Source of the DNA: Myxococcota bacterium
GTDB taxonomy: Bacteria; Myxococcota; XYA12-FULL-58-9; JALHOP01
Length of the DNA: 64,000 nucleotides
Assembly: GCA_022842935.1 (NCBI GenBank)
Contig: JALHOP010000017.1
Coordinates: 1 to 64,000, forward strand
Direction of reading: 5' to 3'
How positions within the stretch are numbered: the first letter of the stretch is position 1; each line of letters starts with the position of its first letter. Shown piece after piece: positions 56,501 to 64,000 of the stretch. The notes under the pieces were generated by a model. The model saw only the letters and a program-made list of their open reading frames with translations, did no database searches and was not told the DNA's origin. The translations under genes and the position numbers were made by a program.

Positions 56501-59500
56501 GTGAGCACCTGTTTGGTGGAGAGCGTCTTGACGATATCGAAGGCGCGCTTGATACCGGCAACGTCGCCGGTTTGGATCCAAAGCTCGGCGAGGTGCTTGT
56601 CTTCGTCGTCGCTGCGCTGCGAGAGCGCGAGCAAGGCGCGGATGGCGACCTCAGCGTCGTCTGCGTAGTCAGTCGCGACTTCGATGAGGCGTCGCAAATG
56701 AAGGTCGCGCGCGATGGTGTCATCGACGGCGAGCGCGAGCTTCTCGAGCCAGTGAGCGGCGCGCGGCCAGTTACTCGCGGCGGTGGTCCGGTCGACCAAG
56801 CGTCGCAGGAGCTCGAGGTTTCGCGGAGCATACTCGGCTGCGGCTTCGAGTACGGTCAGTGCGTCGCTCTCTTTGCCCTGTGAACGCAGGTATTCAGCGA
56901 GGCGGCCAAGGACCGGCGCACGCTGCTCACCCTCACGCTCCCGGGCCCAGCGCTCGAGCCAAGCACGCAGGTCGCCCAGATGCTCATGACGCTGTAAGAG
57001 ATCGGCGACGAGGCCGCGCGGGGCGTCGGAGGCCGGGAAGAAACCGACATAGCGCTCTGCCCACTCGAGCGCGGCATCCGCTTGGTCGAGGGGTCCTTCG
57101 ATCATCTCGACGAGCTCGGCAAGACGGCCATCGTCGGGGTTCGGCGTCTTCTCGAGCGACATCGACAAGACGTGGGCGAGCTCGGCGTGAAGGTCGAGCT
57201 CGCGCAAGAGACGAATGAGCGTCGTGTTGTCGGGGTCGAGCCCGGTCGCTCCGATGAGGGTGCGCAGGACCTGCGCGCCCGTCTCTTTATCGTGTAGCTT
57301 GTCGGCATACACCTGCACGCCGCGCAAGCCGTAGTCCATGGCCTGTCCGCTATCGAGTACAATCTGACTCAACGCGAAAAGCGTGTTGGCGAGGTCGCCC
57401 CAACGACCCAGCTTCTCGAACACCTCGACGACCGCGTCGCGCGAGCGCATGTCATCGGGCTCGCTGGCGATGACGTCTTGGTAGAAGGGAATGGCCGCGT
57501 CACTGCGTCCCAGGCGCTCGTGCAGAACCGTTGCGACCTCGCGTTTGAGCGCGACGGCGCGGGCACCGTCGGCGCGCTCGAGTTGTACGCGACGAAGCGC
57601 AAGGAGCCTGTCCCATTCGCTTGCTTCCGAGAGCATCGCGGCGAACGGCGTCGTGAGCGCGGTTGGTGGGTCGTCGGGGAACTCTTCGGCGAACGCCTTG
57701 TGCAACTCGGGCAGCTGCGATTCGTCGATTTCGAGCGCGAGCGCCGCGGCGAGCACGTATGCGCCTTTGCGCATCGCCTCGTGTTGCGTGTCGCGGGCGC
57801 CTTCGAGGACGAGCATCTGCAGGTTGAAGAGCGCCTCGTGGAAGTTCTCGACGCGCAGCAGGCATTGCGCGAGGTACCAGCGCCCCGGCACCGAGCGGTC
57901 ATCGAGCGCGACGAGCTTCTCGGAGACGCGCTCGAGCTGCACCCAATCGTGACGCTGCGCTTGCGCGTGCGCCATGCGTGTCAGCAACGCGACCTGCTGG
58001 TCGCCCTTTTCGACCTCGAGCTGATAGGCGAGCGTCGTCGCGACGGTGTCCCAGTCAGCGCGGGTCTCAGCGATCTTCTCGAGCGCGCGCGCCGAGGGCA
58101 AGGCGGCCTCGCCACGCTTGTCGAGCAAGCCCCGATAGAGGGCGCCCGCTCGCTCGGTTTCGCCCAGGCTTCGACGAAGCTCCGCCGACTTGAAGAGGAA
58201 CATCTCCGCATCGCGCGCCGGTAGGTTGTCTTCGCTCGCCCAGTCTTCGAGGAGAGTCGCCGCTTCTTTGATGCGGCCGAGGTGGGCGAGGACGGTGACC
58301 AGACGGTCACTGATCTTCTGACCGCGAAGGCCCGACTCGACGGCGAGCAAGAGCTCTCGAGCTTCGTCTTCCGGGTCGTCGCGCGTGCGCGCCAGCTCGG
58401 CGAGCCGCTCGTGCAACGGACCACGACTGACACTTCGCCGCTCGGCCTCGATGAGCGCTTGCGCCATGACAGCGCGGGCTTCTTCCATCTTGCCGATGCT
58501 CTCGAGCAAGCGCGAGAGCGCCGTCCAGGTCGCGAAGTTACCAGGCTCGAGACGGACGGCTTCGCGGAGCGCGGCCTCGGCGTCTTGGGGGCGCTTGAGC
58601 TGTTGCCAGAGCAGTCTGCCTTGGCGCAGGAGCGCGTCGGCACGCACATCGGGTGAGCTCGTCGCGACGGCGATGCGGCCCAGGGCTCGCACCAAACGCT
58701 CGTAGTCGTCGAAGTCCTCGAGCAACTGCACGAGGGTCTCGGCGGCCTCGAGCAAATACGGATTGGCATCGAGGGCGTCTTCGAGCGCGCGACGGCGCGA
58801 CTCGGGGTCCATACCGAGGGCGTCGCGGGCCCGAGCGAGATCGAGAAGGTAGGCGCCGCGTCGCGCTGGCTCGAGCGTCGCTTCGGCAGCGTGGGTGACG
58901 CGCTCCATGATGCCCGCGTAGTCGTTCTGCTCGCGCAAGATCGGCAGCAGCAAATCGAGTGTCTCGGCATCATCGGGGGTGTCGTCGAGGATGGTTTCGA
59001 GGAAATGCTGCGCCGCATGCGGGTCGTTGCGCTTGCCGATCTCGAGGCGCGCCGCTTCGAGTCGGGCGCGCTTGGCTTCTTGGGTGTCGTCGGTGACACG
59101 CGCGGCAGCGGCGTGCAGCTCGATGAGCTTGTGCCACTCCCCGCGCTCACGCAGGACGATGGCGAGCTGGTCGCGCGCTTCACGTAGGTTCGGGTCGAGC
59201 TCAACGGCGCGTTCGAGGCTGGTGATGGCCTCGGCGGTCATACCCTCGCCATGGATCACGAGGCGGGCGAGGCGCGTGTAGGCGAGGGCAATCTCGCGCA
59301 CCAGCGTCGGGTCGGTCGCCTCGTCTTCGAGGGCGACGATCTCTTCGAGCATGAGACGCGCTTTGGGGACGTCGCCAGTGCGCTCGGCGAGCTCTGCGAG
59401 ACGTAGGCGCGCGACGCGGTCGCGGGGCTTGGCGTCGAGGACACGCAGGTAGCGGGCCGCTGCGCTTTCGGTGTCTCCGAGCCACTTCTCCCAGATCTCA

Positions 59501-61053
59501 CCGAGCCGCAGGTTGAGCGTAACGATGCGATTGAGGTCGCCAGATTGCTCGGCTTGCTCGGCGAGACGCGCGAGGTAGCTCGCCGCGCGGGCTGGCTCGC
59601 CCCGTGCGGCATACGTCTCGGCGAGGCCTTCGAGTGCTTCGGGATCGTCGGCGCCCAGCTTGAGCGCACGCTCGAAGTAGATGCGGGCCTTCTTTAGGTC
59701 GTTCAGGTGCGAGCGGGCGAGGTGGCCAAGCTGCTTGAAGATGATGGCGCGACGTTTGGGGTCACGCTCGAGCCGCGTCAGCCGGTCGCCCGCTTTGGCG
59801 GCTTTGTCCCAGTCACCAGCGGCGCTGCGCAACTCGAATAGGGCTCTGTATGCTACAACGGAGTCGCGCGCTTTGGCAGCGGCGCGCTCGTAACCAGCGA
59901 TGGCGGCTTCACGATCGATGGGCGCAGCAGCGCCCGCGCTCGCGAGCTCGGCGGCCACGGCGTCGAAGCGCTCTTTGCCGTCCCGCGATTGCTCGCTGAG
60001 CTTATCGAAGCGACTTGCAGCCTCACCGAATGCGCGGTCGCGCAGAGCGATGGCGCCTAAGGCCAAGAGCGACTGCACGTCGAGCGGGTTCTTGGCGAGG
60101 ATCTCGTCGGCGAGCTGCTTGGTCTCGAGCGCGAGGTCGGGGATAGCGGCGCCAATCTGCAGCAGCCGATCACGCACGAACTTGCCGCCGCGATCATCGT
60201 CGAGAGCGGCGCGGTAGAGCTCGTAGCTCTCCATGAGCTGCCCTTCGGAGAGCAGAAGCTCGGCTTCGTCGAAGAGCGAGGCGCCTTCGTGCACGAGCGC
60301 GGCCTCGGCCGGCGGCATGTGCTCATGGACTTGCTTCTGCGACGGCTCACCTTGCGGGCCGATGGCAACGATGAGCTGCCCGCGATTGAGCTGCGCCTCG
60401 GCGATAGCGACCTTGCTGGTGTCGGGCACCTTCCAGCCGAGCTGCGGCATGATGTTGCGTACGAATTGCTCGGCGGGTTTGACGATCCAGGTGCTGGCCC
60501 GCTCGCCGCCGGTCGTTGGCGCGAGGAACGGTACGTCGAGCGCCCGTCGTAACATGGTCGGAATCAGCGCCGATGGGATCGGCAGGTAACCGTAGACGCG
60601 CGTGTCGTAGAAAACGAGGGCGAGCTCATCGAGCGCTCGCGGGAGAATCGCGGCGCGCATGGTGAAGTCGGCGGCGTGTTCACCGCCCTGGATGCGCCCA
60701 GTTAGCTCGATGTGCCCGTCGCGCATCGCCGACTTGAGCTCATGAAAACCATGTGCGGTCGCGTCGGCCGCGTGGATGAGCTCGGCGATAGCCTCGCCCG
60801 AGAGCGCCACCGTCAGCAGCTTGAGCTCGCACCTGCGCGTTTTGAACTTCTCGGCCCCGCCAGTGACGTCGAAGGGGAACTTGATGTGCGGGATCTCGAG
60901 CTCGAGCACCTTGATGTCGAACGGCCCGAGCTTGAGGTCGCGCGTGGTGAGCAGACCCTTGCCGGCCACGAACGAGAGCGTGAACCCGAGCTGCGCCGCA
61001 TCGATCGGAGTTCGATCGGCGCGCGGATCATGCGTCCGGGTAATCTGGCTCAA
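50512..61053 (-). CDS. giant tetratricopeptide-repeat protein (3,513 residues)
   Basis: The longest gene here, read from a TTG with GAGGA six bases upstream. Residues 1 to about 240 form a beta-rich domain (FDIKVLELEIPHIKFPFDVT, LTGRIQGGEHAADFTMRAA) before the repeats. About 3,000 residues of TPR-like helix pairs follow (KKARIYFERALKLGADDPEA; AITSLERAVELDPNLREARD), with no membrane helix. The last ~270 residues are a separate helical domain (QRQRAFLVARAAELYRSGHT; MELEALAAALCMALIPG; FSLSNNYFKLREALGIALRR). There is no signal peptide, so a cytoplasmic scaffold is likely. The frame is unbroken over 10.5 kb. Function unknown. Confidence 0.9.
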   Translation of the reverse strand: MSQITRTHDPRADRTPIDAAQLGFTLSFVAGKGLLTTRDLKLGPFDIKVLELEIPHIKFPFDVTGGAEKFKTRRCELKLLTVALSGEAIAELIHAADATAHGFHELKSAMRDGHIELTGRIQGGEHAADFTMRAAILPRALDELALVFYDTRVYGYLPIPSALIPTMLRRALDVPFLAPTTGGERASTWIVKPAEQFVRNIMPQLGWKVPDTSKVAIAEAQLNRGQLIVAIGPQGEPSQKQVHEHMPPAEAALVHEGASLFDEAELLLSEGQLMESYELYRAALDDDRGGKFVRDRLLQIGAAIPDLALETKQLADEILAKNPLDVQSLLALGAIALRDRAFGEAASRFDKLSEQSRDGKERFDAVAAELASAGAAAPIDREAAIAGYERAAAKARDSVVAYRALFELRSAAGDWDKAAKAGDRLTRLERDPKRRAIIFKQLGHLARSHLNDLKKARIYFERALKLGADDPEALEGLAETYAARGEPARAASYLARLAEQAEQSGDLNRIVTLNLRLGEIWEKWLGDTESAAARYLRVLDAKPRDRVARLRLAELAERTGDVPKARLMLEEIVALEDEATDPTLVREIALAYTRLARLVIHGEGMTAEAITSLERAVELDPNLREARDQLAIVLRERGEWHKLIELHAAAARVTDDTQEAKRARLEAARLEIGKRNDPHAAQHFLETILDDTPDDAETLDLLLPILREQNDYAGIMERVTHAAEATLEPARRGAYLLDLARARDALGMDPESRRRALEDALDANPYLLEAAETLVQLLEDFDDYERLVRALGRIAVATSSPDVRADALLRQGRLLWQQLKRPQDAEAALREAVRLEPGNFATWTALSRLLESIGKMEEARAVMAQALIEAERRSVSRGPLHERLAELARTRDDPEDEARELLLAVESGLRGQKISDRLVTVLAHLGRIKEAATLLEDWASEDNLPARDAEMFLFKSAELRRSLGETERAGALYRGLLDKRGEAALPSARALEKIAETRADWDTVATTLAYQLEVEKGDQQVALLTRMAHAQAQRHDWVQLERVSEKLVALDDRSVPGRWYLAQCLLRVENFHEALFNLQMLVLEGARDTQHEAMRKGAYVLAAALALEIDESQLPELHKAFAEEFPDDPPTALTTPFAAMLSEASEWDRLLALRRVQLERADGARAVALKREVATVLHERLGRSDAAIPFYQDVIASEPDDMRSRDAVVEVFEKLGRWGDLANTLFALSQIVLDSGQAMDYGLRGVQVYADKLHDKETGAQVLRTLIGATGLDPDNTTLIRLLRELDLHAELAHVLSMSLEKTPNPDDGRLAELVEMIEGPLDQADAALEWAERYVGFFPASDAPRGLVADLLQRHEHLGDLRAWLERWAREREGEQRAPVLGRLAEYLRSQGKESDALTVLEAAAEYAPRNLELLRRLVDRTTAASNWPRAAHWLEKLALAVDDTIARDLHLRRLIEVATDYADDAEVAIRALLALSQRSDDEDKHLAELWIQTGDVAGIKRAFDIVKTLSTKQVLTAARHLADADDRATARILIDVAIDRGDDTEAWALADALWTFPSARIELAKWRLEAADRDARANVAAALRVEAYTTLIAAHEQVDDDDVRRAFEGVDLSDARVTWGAFQLSRAIQDRQWEARAAAALDALFDRDDERLPDVVNARARIALASGEAAEAVIHARKLVDLGDQRGERLLDDALERSGDIDGLVATLTARADSKSPHDAASLWSRIARIEVERHDAAAALIALERVHDDERDLGWGRLMYDVATGLGDVPRRVDSARTIARFTSDEEQRADWLRTTARLAWWETGDEAMGHAALKEAQLASPEEAQVALDRANTSIAARNITQARRDLLEGLVVHSGEATVELWLRLADVEEESGNRGEAQRALERATQVAPDDTQLLLSIAERAERVAASELALAALAKAMRLDGQYEDAYLAALLRAQHWEKAVVVLQGRAEELGGLEAARRYVDAADLVIERLADAPRALQFLQMAATLDASEATLRKALALASALDRQAVVVDLAERLDAVVGPSASDTLVLARLRVTALDALGREDETAALRRRLVEGGQAAVGDHLVLARLLEPTDPALAARHLRSAALDPELIDQPELLVRSATLFHRIGESNDARPLVSEALERGVDTVETHTLAVELLGGEVRLRSLARLIGANADVEWLSSKRAQARLELARWYAGSGALEEARVALIDAARHGKPAGWVHALESVLEQQGNELALAELWLDEAPGEAADWSVLERNARVQRAASIYHDAHDDAGEYRALELLSRFTPDDDALRERLMEVIARLGDVDDFIRRVEQQLAVASSPGARAEIVMRYAGVLDERFARGDRAIALALAAFDEVPSLEVARLLRTLMSRHDRGAELAQTLHARGKALPAPDDRPLLQLAIEIARDEDPALNYAISRELHSRYPDDETARDFVIGYATDNAKYDELVPILRASAAAAPDADQAFDFLLRAADTARDNLRDEGLEVQLLDMALGATPGNTVVTERLFELRLKRIELDQAIATLKGEGWEPDAEMRAGQKLLDALQGVGSVGEADELSQWLAQRHPDTTFAAAVRLAKARAEGDRETVLREVEARLANVHDFQGKEWLALHAEAGEAAIALGDPQKALRHFISAIDTPDPSPEALRRAHQLAFELGDDNRAVFVIQSAANVREQILTRATSARGGERLDWLYLLGQAHEAAGEPDPAIEAYRQAVNGGDGPVHERAFEALEHLYRKRGEWQLVADMHDERARRAKDSSDKADSLYRKARIWKEYLFDEDGAEASLEQALAEDPEHPGAQLELGLLAYARRKFARALPLLKTQLEARGDNAPVEHWIALLETLKETGDDQGALVVASRIADRDPTRVDVRVARAELLEKTGDLEAAADEWHRYLDSVSSDADPTMISSVHEKLARHALRHLDRRQAMAHYEAAYQLTPESLTVIRGMRALHEADGSFADAVALRTRELALAEDLPQQLEQHLALASTYRDHLNDPTRAAKHLEKAHELDPQDIGLSRELFAIYDVSNQGTKLALIGERLLTNAPEGTLDAAFYGRLARAYEEDVGDAERAKALTAKAVELAPGSRELREAYLRLALATGDYANWAPLEEQNIEQIADATERARRYQILADIVGRELKTPAKAAALMLKARELDPNDATMTRRLADTYALDASTYGQAAELYATLLDADPLNLDLLKILARLSGQIGDTDRAYGYYAALLVLAPSDAEGKRFVTACRNAMPPGPQRALTDADRAMGLVHPEQLGTVEELFAPLARFAELTHPGNLRLRGVDERDLLAPTDERVKWLTKVLEPLGLQQVSLYLWRGGGFACEAELVAAPSILLGSTLASDASQRQRAFLVARAAELYRSGHTLCEKLPPMELEALAAALCMALIPGATPPGSGPASAAWANTMGQPMTEQIRTALRERAKTYMNRYGELDLGKWRRACLATAGRVALLLSCDVDDAIAAVLRLRGFDDVGDDHRASVLLESPEALDLFRFSLSNNYFKLREALGIALRRAK

Positions 61054-61182
61054 CGCTATCCTCGGAGACCTAAGGTGGGGCGAGTGTAGCAGGAGGTGGG
61101 CGAACCAACGAATTTCTGTCCTTTGTGGCGCGGGTCGATCGTCTGTTGGCTACGGGCCACGACGGCCCAAGCGGAGATGATG

Positions 61183-62205
61183 ATGCAGCAGCAGACCATG
61201 CAAGCAGCCCAAGTGACGCGACAGGGACCACCAAAGTTCGCGGTCGTGAGCCTCCCCGTACCCACGCCGGGTCCGGGGCAGTTGTTGATTCGCGTCGAGG
61301 CCTGCGGTGTGAACTTTTCGGACGTGAAGCGTCGGCGAGGCGACTTGTACCCCTTCATGACCTCTTTCCCCTTCATTCCCGGAGGCGAAATCGCGGGAGA
61401 GGTCGTCGCCCATGGACCTGGCGTCCATGCGCCCCCCATCGGTTCGCGTGTCTTCGCGCTGGCTGGCGACAACGGTTCTGGCGGCTATGCCCAGTTCGCA
61501 CTGAGCTACGCGCAAACCGCGGTGCCTTTTCCCAAAGAGCTGCCGATCGACGCGGCAAGCGTGCTGCTCATCGCCGGGAGTACCGCCAAGCTCATGCTGC
61601 GCGACGTTGCGCACCTGCGGCGTGGCGAGAGCGTGCTGATTCAGGCAGCGACGGGCGGGGTTGGCAGTTTCGCGGTGCAAATGGCCAAACGCCTAGGCGC
61701 GAGGGTCATCGCAGCGGTCGGGCACGCGTCGAAGAAGGAGAAAGCCATTGCTTTGGGCGCCGATGCGGCCGTCGTTTACGAGAACGCCTCCTGGCCTGAC
61801 GAGGTGCGCGAACTGACCGCCGGTAAGGGCGTCGATGTCGCGTTGGAATCGAGAGGCGAAGACTCTCTCGAACACACGTTCAGGTGTCTCGCACCTTTCG
61901 GCAGGCTGATCGTCTACGGTGCCGCGGCCGGGCGTGCGGCCGCGTTGTCAGCGCGAGCAAGCGAGCAACTTCTGTACGCTCCAGCAGCCAACCAGACGCT
62001 CACCGGTTTCAACGTCGGCAGCTGGTTCATGGACCGACCGTCCGTCGCAGCGGACGCACTCAAGGAAGTCATTGGCGAAGTCTTGAGCGGGGCAATCCAC
62101 GTGCCCACCATCACGACTTTCGGTCTCGGCGAAGCTGGACGAGCGCACGAGCAACTCGAGAGCCGAGCGACGGCAGGCAAGCTCGTCATTAAACCCTGGT
62201 CATGA
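61183..62205 (+). CDS. zinc-free MDR quinone oxidoreductase-like protein
   Basis: A protein of 340 residues. Of three adjacent ATGs, 61183 lies six bases after GGAG. The GroES-like N-domain (VEACGVNFSDVKRRRGDLYP; FIPGGEIAGEVVAHGPG) lacks the zinc-binding Cys cluster. The Rossmann part has the NADPH motif VLIQAATGGVGSFAVQMAKR, then GARVIAAVGHASKKEKAIAL and GKGVDVALESRGEDSLE. The family reduces quinones or enones with NADPH. It is divergent from the giant TPR gene. Its stop codon lies in a 26-bp tandem duplication. Confidence 0.9.
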   Translation: MQQQTMQAAQVTRQGPPKFAVVSLPVPTPGPGQLLIRVEACGVNFSDVKRRRGDLYPFMTSFPFIPGGEIAGEVVAHGPGVHAPPIGSRVFALAGDNGSGGYAQFALSYAQTAVPFPKELPIDAASVLLIAGSTAKLMLRDVAHLRRGESVLIQAATGGVGSFAVQMAKRLGARVIAAVGHASKKEKAIALGADAAVVYENASWPDEVRELTAGKGVDVALESRGEDSLEHTFRCLAPFGRLIVYGAAAGRAAALSARASEQLLYAPAANQTLTGFNVGSWFMDRPSVAADALKEVIGEVLSGAIHVPTITTFGLGEAGRAHEQLESRATAGKLVIKPWS

Positions 62206-62241
62206 GAACACTCAGTAAAACCTGGTCACGAGAACACTTAG
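62190..62241. repeat. 26-bp tandem duplication at the gene end
   Basis: Two adjacent 26-base units (62190-62215 and 62216-62241) of the form TAAA-x-CCTGGTCA-y-GAGAACACT differ at three positions. The first unit contains the stop codon of the oxidoreductase gene. The second ends two bases before AAGGAG, the ribosome-binding site of the YCII gene. Confidence 0.85.
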
Positions 62242-62257
62242 CAAGGAGCGGATACCC

Positions 62258-62620
62258 ATGGAGTACATGATTCTCTTCAACCAGCCGGCCGCAGAGCTCG
62301 AGCGCAAGCGGAACGATCCGGCGGCGAGCCCGTACTGGGAGTCGTGGCGGGCTTACATGAGCGCGGTCTATGCGGCTGGCATCGTCAAGAGCGGCAACGC
62401 TTTGCAGCCGCCCTATACGGCAACAACCGTTCGCATCCGTGACGGCAAACGCGCGGTGCTCGACGGCCCCTACGCCGATACCAAAGAGATGTTGGGCGGC
62501 TACCTGGTCATCGACGTGCCGTCGCTCGATGATGCCTTGCATTGGGCCGCGCTCAGCCCGAGCAGCGTAACGGGGTCGACAGAGGTAAGGCCGGTGCTGT
62601 CGATGCGCGATAGCGGTTAG
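62258..62620 (+). CDS. YCII-related (DGPF) domain protein
   Basis: A protein of 120 residues, full length. AAGGAG lies nine bases before the ATG. The start MEYMILFNQPAAELER and the signature AVLDGPYADTKEMLGGYLVI, with DALHWAALSP, are diagnostic of the DGPF/YCII family, whose fold is a ferredoxin-like dimer. The gene is two bases upstream of an ECF42-type sigma factor, the standard pairing for these proteins. The precise role of the DGPF protein is not established. Confidence 0.92.
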   Translation: MEYMILFNQPAAELERKRNDPAASPYWESWRAYMSAVYAAGIVKSGNALQPPYTATTVRIRDGKRAVLDGPYADTKEMLGGYLVIDVPSLDDALHWAALSPSSVTGSTEVRPVLSMRDSG

Positions 62621-62622
62621 CC

Positions 62623-63885
62623 GTGCAGAGGGACGCGCGGCAAAGCGAGAGTGCCCACGCGACCGCTGAGCGCGTGGCGCGCGCGTCGTACGGGAAGCTT
62701 TTGGCTCACCTGGCGACGCGTTGGCGCGACGTCGCCGCGGCAGAAGACGCCCTCTCCGAGGCCTTCGCCGCCGCCCTCGAACGCTGGCCTCGGGAAGGTG
62801 TTCCGCAGAAGCCGGAAGCGTGGATGTTGGCAGTGGCGCGCAACAAGCTCACCGATGCCGCTCGCGCCACGGCCGTCCGGAAGCGGCCGGACATCGTTGC
62901 GCAGGTGGCGGGTGACGCGATGGAGTGGAATGTGATGTCCGCCGACGACGTGCCCGATGAGCGACTCCGGCTGATGCTGGCGTGCGCGCACCCCGCGATC
63001 GACGCCGCGGTACGTCCCGCCCTCATCTTGCAGGTCGCTCTCGGCCTCGAGGTCCGGCAGATGGCGAGCGCGTTTTTGCTCTCGACCGACACCTTGAACA
63101 AGCGGCTCGTGCGCGCCAAGGCAAAGATCAAGGCGACGAACCTCCGCTTCGAGGAGCCCGCGCCAGAGGACCTCGGCCCCCGACTCCACGCGCTGCTCGA
63201 GGCGAACTACGCGGCCTATTTCATCGGCCGCGAGGGCGCCCTCATCGACGGAGATTTCAACGACGAGCTCGCCGCCGAGGCCGTCTATCTCTCGGGTGTG
63301 ATCGCATCGTTGTTGCCAAGCAACCCCGAAGCCAAAGGCTTGCGCGCCCTGCTCCTGTTCTGCGAGGCGCGACGCACCGCGCAGCGCGATGCCGCGGGCG
63401 AGTTCGTGCCACTGCTCGACCAAGACACGCGCCTTTGGGACGGCGCGCTCCTGCAAAACGCATATGAGCTCGTCGGTGAAGCCGCGAGGCTCGGCACCAT
63501 CGGCCCTTTCCAGCTCGAGGCAGCGATTCAAGCGGCGCACTGCTACCGCGCCCGTGCAGGCTCGACCCCGTGGCGCGACATCGCGGCCCTCTACCAGTCG
63601 CTTGTCGCCCTACATCCAACCGTGGGTGCGATGGTTGGGATGGCGGTCGCGACTGGTGAGGCACACGGCGCGACGGCAGGCCTTACGGTGCTCGACACGC
63701 TCGAGGAGTCGCTCGTTCGCAGCTATCAGCCGTATTGGGTCGCGCGGAGCCACCTGCTCGACAAGCTGGGGGAGACCTCTGCGGCCATCCAGTGCCTTAG
63801 CCGCGCCTTGGGCCTCACCAGCCACCCACGCCTGCGCAGCTACTTGCAACGACGCCTTGCCACGATCAAAACCGCACTCGTCTAG
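62623..63885 (+). CDS. ECF42-type RNA polymerase sigma factor
   Basis: A protein of 420 residues from a GTG start. Sigma region 2 includes AEDALSEAFAAALERWPREG and AWMLAVARNKLTDAARA. After the linker DVPDERLRLMLACAHPAIDA comes region 4 (LGLEVRQMASAFLLSTDTLN, then KRLVRAKAKIK). The last ~230 residues are a helical TPR-like extension (DUF6596-type), typical of group ECF42. It is co-transcribed with the DGPF gene two bases before it. No anti-sigma gene is present, which fits ECF42, where the extension itself is thought to regulate. Confidence 0.92.
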   Translation: MQRDARQSESAHATAERVARASYGKLLAHLATRWRDVAAAEDALSEAFAAALERWPREGVPQKPEAWMLAVARNKLTDAARATAVRKRPDIVAQVAGDAMEWNVMSADDVPDERLRLMLACAHPAIDAAVRPALILQVALGLEVRQMASAFLLSTDTLNKRLVRAKAKIKATNLRFEEPAPEDLGPRLHALLEANYAAYFIGREGALIDGDFNDELAAEAVYLSGVIASLLPSNPEAKGLRALLLFCEARRTAQRDAAGEFVPLLDQDTRLWDGALLQNAYELVGEAARLGTIGPFQLEAAIQAAHCYRARAGSTPWRDIAALYQSLVALHPTVGAMVGMAVATGEAHGATAGLTVLDTLEESLVRSYQPYWVARSHLLDKLGETSAAIQCLSRALGLTSHPRLRSYLQRRLATIKTALV

Positions 63886-63907
63886 CACGGCGTCCCGCCG
63901 ACAGTTC

Positions 63908-63936
63908 TTGACACTGTCCCAGCGCCGGACTACACG
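63908..63936 (+). promoter_or_regulatory. promoter of the initiator tRNA
   Basis: A perfect -35 TTGACA (63908-63913), 17-base spacer and -10-like TACACG (63931-63936). A start about seven bases later would lie just before the tRNA at 63951. Confidence 0.7.
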
Positions 63937-63950
63937 AGCGCCCACTTCGT

Positions 63951-64000
<50 letters not shown>

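Overview
The window is high-GC bacterial DNA with a gene content typical of Myxococcota (former Deltaproteobacteria). It carries many surface lipoproteins, MopE-type metal-binding motifs, a TSP1/GLUG-repeat surface protein, a sigma-54 activator with an FHA domain, an MglA-family small GTPase, a DUF444/PrkA locus and a 3,500-residue TPR protein. No phage, plasmid, CRISPR or rRNA was seen. Two tRNA genes are present: tRNA-Leu(UAG) and, cut by the right edge, the initiator tRNA.

Region 1-4,290 is a scrap-yard of gene fragments. Two ~98% identical 323-bp copies of an IS91-family (Y2/HUH) transposase 3' part lie 3.8 kb apart. A 101-bp dispersed sequence is present twice perfectly and once as a 62-bp partial copy. 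Between them are a 5'-truncated ABC-2 permease, a DUF420 gene with a foreign 3' end, a lipoprotein leader fragment and the tail of a minus-strand gene. The intact neighbours are a two-hairpin membrane protein and a hypothetical protein.

Region 4,290-16,900 holds a large TSP1+GLUG lipoprotein, a CBM2-like remnant, a helical hypothetical protein, rsmB and a MltD-type transglycosylase. A partly duplicated CHAP-like locus, an outer-membrane TPR-barrel/FecR pair and the fluoride channel crcB follow.

Region 16,950-27,120 contains two tandem trypsin-like secreted lipoproteins with C-terminal Cys-rich modules. The prkA/DUF444 stress-kinase locus comes next, split by an opposite-strand MopE/LamG lipoprotein. 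ApbE and a pirin with a Tat-like leader close the region.

Region 27,200-31,560 is the most unusual locus. Two small overlapping genes precede an 1,181-residue protein with annexin-like repeats, a long glycine/alanine-rich hydrophobic segment and a separate C-terminal domain, an architecture reminiscent of polymorphic toxins.

Region 31,600-46,470 encodes an APC amino-acid permease, a fused E1 alpha-beta 2-oxoacid dehydrogenase, an amidohydrolase-like lipoprotein lacking its metal ligands, the FHA sigma-54 activator, a haem-motif lipoprotein, a pectinacetylesterase/Notum-like lipoprotein and a double PspC protein. A minus-strand run rimO - MglA-like GTPase - histidine kinase ends it.

Region 46,590-64,000 holds a transglutaminase-like protein overlapping a 68-residue partner, tRNA-Leu, a small lipoprotein overlapping a rhomboid-like membrane protein, and a DUF222-HNH protein. 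Two mirror-image bulged hairpins precede the 10.5-kb TPR gene. A quinone-oxidoreductase-like MDR, a YCII/ECF42-type sigma factor pair and the initiator tRNA finish the window.
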